This document shows, in pieces, positions 40,153-41,694 of a stretch of DNA of 41,694 bases. The notes below the pieces were generated by a model. It was not told the DNA's origin. It saw only the letters and a list, made by a program, of their open reading frames with translations, and made no database searches. Source of the DNA: an uncultured Olsenella sp. (lineage in GTDB: Bacteria > Actinomycetota > Coriobacteriia > Coriobacteriales > Atopobiaceae); assembly GCA_900314495.1 (NCBI GenBank), contig OMVJ01000022.1:1-41694 (forward strand). The letters are read 5' to 3'. How positions within the stretch are numbered: the stretch's first letter is position 1; every line of letters begins with the position of its first letter. The translations under genes were made by a program, and so were the position numbers.

Positions 40153-41340
40153 ATGGATGCAAACACGCACGACATCGCCCGCGACGCCTTCATGCTCGCC
40201 GGCGCGTTCGCACGGCAGGGCTACGACTGGTGGTGGCACTCCTTCACGGCCCACCACGCGGTAACGGGCCAGGAGCGTCAGTTCTTCGTGGAGTTCTTCC
40301 TGGTGAACCCGGCGCTTGCCCACGAGGGCGAGCAGGGTAAGCGGGGCCTGCCTGTCTTGGGCCAGCTTCCGGAAAACAAGGTCGCTGGCGTGCGCCCCTC
40401 CTACCTCATGGTCAAGGCTGGCACGTGGGGCAAGGACGCCCGTCAGCTGCACCGCTTTTTCTCGTGGGACGACGTTGAGGTGGGTGCGGGCGCGCCCTTC
40501 TACGTGGCGGTGGACGACTGCATCTGCTGCGAGACGGACCTTATCGGCCGCGTGGAGGTGACGCCGGAGCAGGCCAGCGCCCACCCGGAGTGGATGAGCG
40601 ACGCGGGCAGCATGCTGTGGGACCTTCGCCTGCAGAAGGATATCGCTTTCAACGTGGGGTACGGCGCCTCTGCCCCCATGCGCGCAGCGGAGGCCTTCCA
40701 GATGTACTGGCACGCGGAGGGCATGAAGACCCGCTTCAGCGGCACGGTGGCGCTGGACGGCCAGACCTACGAGGTGGAGCCGGACACGAGCTACGGCTAC
40801 GCCGACAAGAACTGGGGCAGCGACTTCACGTCCCCTTGGGTGTGGCTGGCATCGTCCCGCCTGACCAGCATGAACACGGGCAAGCGGCTGGAGGGGAGCG
40901 CCTTCGACATTGGTGGCGGCAGGCCCAAGGTGGGCCCCGTCGCGCTGGACCGCAAGCTCCTGGGTGCCATGGTGTACGAGGGGCAAACCTACGAGTTCAA
41001 CTTCTCCAAGCCGTGGACTGGCTCGCAGACCAGGTTCGACTGCGGCGAGGCGGGCGACCAGATTGTTTGGCATGTGGAGCAGAGCACCTTTGACGCGTGC
41101 ATGATCACCGACGTTACCTGCAAGAAGGAGGACATGCTCCTCATTAACTACGAGGCGCCCGACGGCGCCAAGCGCTACAGCCGCCTGTGGAACGGCGGCA
41201 ACGGCGTCGGTACCGTGCGGCTGTACCAGAAGTCGCGCGACGGGCTTACGCTGGTGGACCACATTCGTGCGGAAAGCGTTGGCTGCGAGTGGGGCGAGTA
41301 CGACCTGTCAAAAGGGGACGTTTCCCTATTGACACGCTAG
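40153..41340 (+). CDS. Tocopherol cyclase-like protein
   Basis: A 395-residue soluble protein resembling the tocopherol-cyclase-like (PF14249) family, which also occurs in gut anaerobes that make no tocopherol. Characteristic stretches are GYDWWWHSFTAHHAVTGQER, RFSGTVALDGQTYEVEPDTS, YGYADKNWGSDF and WVWLASSRL. In this family the protein is a lipocalin-like barrel pair; the bacterial substrate is unknown. GGAGGAG precedes the ATG. The last ten residues (SKGDVSLLTR) are encoded by a family-B repeat, so the native end is probably lost. Confidence 0.78.
   Translation: MDANTHDIARDAFMLAGAFARQGYDWWWHSFTAHHAVTGQERQFFVEFFLVNPALAHEGEQGKRGLPVLGQLPENKVAGVRPSYLMVKAGTWGKDARQLHRFFSWDDVEVGAGAPFYVAVDDCICCETDLIGRVEVTPEQASAHPEWMSDAGSMLWDLRLQKDIAFNVGYGASAPMRAAEAFQMYWHAEGMKTRFSGTVALDGQTYEVEPDTSYGYADKNWGSDFTSPWVWLASSRLTSMNTGKRLEGSAFDIGGGRPKVGPVALDRKLLGAMVYEGQTYEFNFSKPWTGSQTRFDCGEAGDQIVWHVEQSTFDACMITDVTCKKEDMLLINYEAPDGAKRYSRLWNGGNGVGTVRLYQKSRDGLTLVDHIRAESVGCEWGEYDLSKGDVSLLTR
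41306..41334. repeat. Repeat family B shared by two convergent gene ends
   Basis: A reversed copy (TGTCAAAAGGGGACGTTTCC and CTATTGACA). It supplies the last codons of the tocopherol-cyclase-like gene (plus strand) and the TAG stop of the Sir2-type gene (minus strand), whose ends overlap by 15 nt here. Confidence 0.8.
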
Positions 41341-41694
41341 CTTGTGGAGCACCTTGGCGAGGTCGCCGGCAACTGCCAGCCCCCGGTCACCAAGCTGCTC
41401 TGGCGCGTTGGCCTTTACGACGTTTACGCTGCAGTATCGCGCATTGCTGTTGTCGCCCGTCATCTGCCAGAAGGGCAGCTTGATGACCGTAGGCGTCATG
41501 TCGCCAACGCCGAGTTCCAAGAACAGGATCTTCTCGCCGCCAAGCAGGTGACGCTGGAGAAACTCCTCGTATCGGGCGCGCCCCTCGTTCCAGTACGTGC
41601 CCTCCAAGAACGTCTCATCGCGGACCCAAGGCCGCATGATGCGATGACAATGGGGGCAGCGTGGAAGCAGCTCGGTGGGGCAGCGAAGCTCCTC
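41326..41694 (-). CDS. Sir2-family protein, C-terminal part (5' end outside the window)
   Basis: The minus frame is open from the right edge to the TAG at 41326-41328, about 122 residues. It holds the zinc-ribbon portion (CPHCHRIMRPWVRDETFLEG) and the final Rossmann part (ILFLELGVGDMTPTVIKLPF then QLGDRGLAVAGDLAKVLHKL), as in NAD-dependent deacetylases of the Sir2 type found with macrodomain proteins. The N-terminal NAD-binding half lies beyond the window. An internal ATG at 41637 is not the start. Confidence 0.82.
   Translation of the reverse strand, partial: EELRCPTELLPRCPHCHRIMRPWVRDETFLEGTYWNEGRARYEEFLQRHLLGGEKILFLELGVGDMTPTVIKLPFWQMTGDNSNARYCSVNVVKANAPEQLGDRGLAVAGDLAKVLHKLACQ

Noticed and set aside
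40054-41262. 402-codon minus-strand ORF opposite the tocopherol-cyclase-like gene
   Set aside because: No recognisable domain; a shadow of the conserved plus-strand gene.
1-41694. tRNA or rRNA genes
   Set aside because: No T-loop GTTCRANNC-type cloverleaf or rRNA motif was noticed by reading; a covariance-model scan would be decisive.

Overview
The window looks like a high-GC Actinobacterium, most likely a Coriobacteriia member such as Olsenella or a relative. This is inferred from the GC-rich codon use, the strong AGGAGG-type ribosome sites, the short TGATG/ATGA-coupled operons, the DUF3793-flavodoxin pair and the dispersed GGGAAACGTCCCC palindromes. No rRNA, tRNA or CRISPR array was seen. 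It reads as an accessory region of a chromosome: transport, redox, signalling and regulatory genes, several decayed genes and at least two dispersed repeat families.

Layout. 1-7.4 kb: an alpha/beta hydrolase; a MarR repressor with a UvrA-like ABC protein; a broken AAA/DUF234-like ATPase between 30-bp repeats; a hybrid thioredoxin; a flavin reductase followed by a broken FMN reductase; and kptA. 7.4-11.1 kb: a DMT transporter between two copies of repeat family A, then a TetR regulator with an ATC-hydrolase-like gene. 11.3-15.9 kb: an AraC regulator coupled to two half-size ABC transporters of the YbtPQ/IrtAB type, with a lower-GC look than its surroundings. 15.9-18.4 kb: a Cys-rich protein, a lipoprotein and an LCM-type methyltransferase. 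18.5-24.1 kb: a three-gene membrane sensor/kinase/LuxR cassette, a small peptide gene, a polytopic membrane protein and a decayed radical-SAM/SPASM (RiPP-type) locus. 24.4-29.6 kb: a 1192-residue surface protein, a flavodoxin and a DUF3793 protein. 29.7-32.9 kb: an OmpR-type two-component operon with a divergent HdeD-like gene. 33.1-34.7 kb: a second ATC-hydrolase-like gene with a second methyltransferase. 34.7-38.8 kb: an SPFH protein (frameshifted) with an RHH protein, repeat A copy 3, an XRE-membrane protein pair, a long hairpin, trxA and a Crp/Fnr regulator. 38.8-41.7 kb: a frameshifted hydrolase, a tocopherol-cyclase-like protein and a partial Sir2 protein.

Main result. The dyad GTTAG-N6-CTAAC occurs exactly at four sites and once with one mismatch (ATTAG). 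The sites lie just upstream of the AraC-ABC operon, both methyltransferase genes and the DUF3793-flavodoxin genes. Flavodoxin/DUF3793 and YbtPQ-like ABC proteins are typical iron-limitation genes, so I propose one metal-responsive regulon. Its second methyltransferase unit also carries an ATC-hydrolase-like protein, which could act on thiazoline-containing or other metallophores; that last step is speculative.

A second candidate system is the sensor/kinase/LuxR cassette. A shared CCACCC-N4-GGGTGG palindrome lies in the two divergent intergenic regions beside it, one before a 53-residue peptide gene and one before the decayed radical-SAM RiPP locus. Two frameshifts in homopolymers (SPFH and lipase-like genes) may be real or may be sequencing errors.
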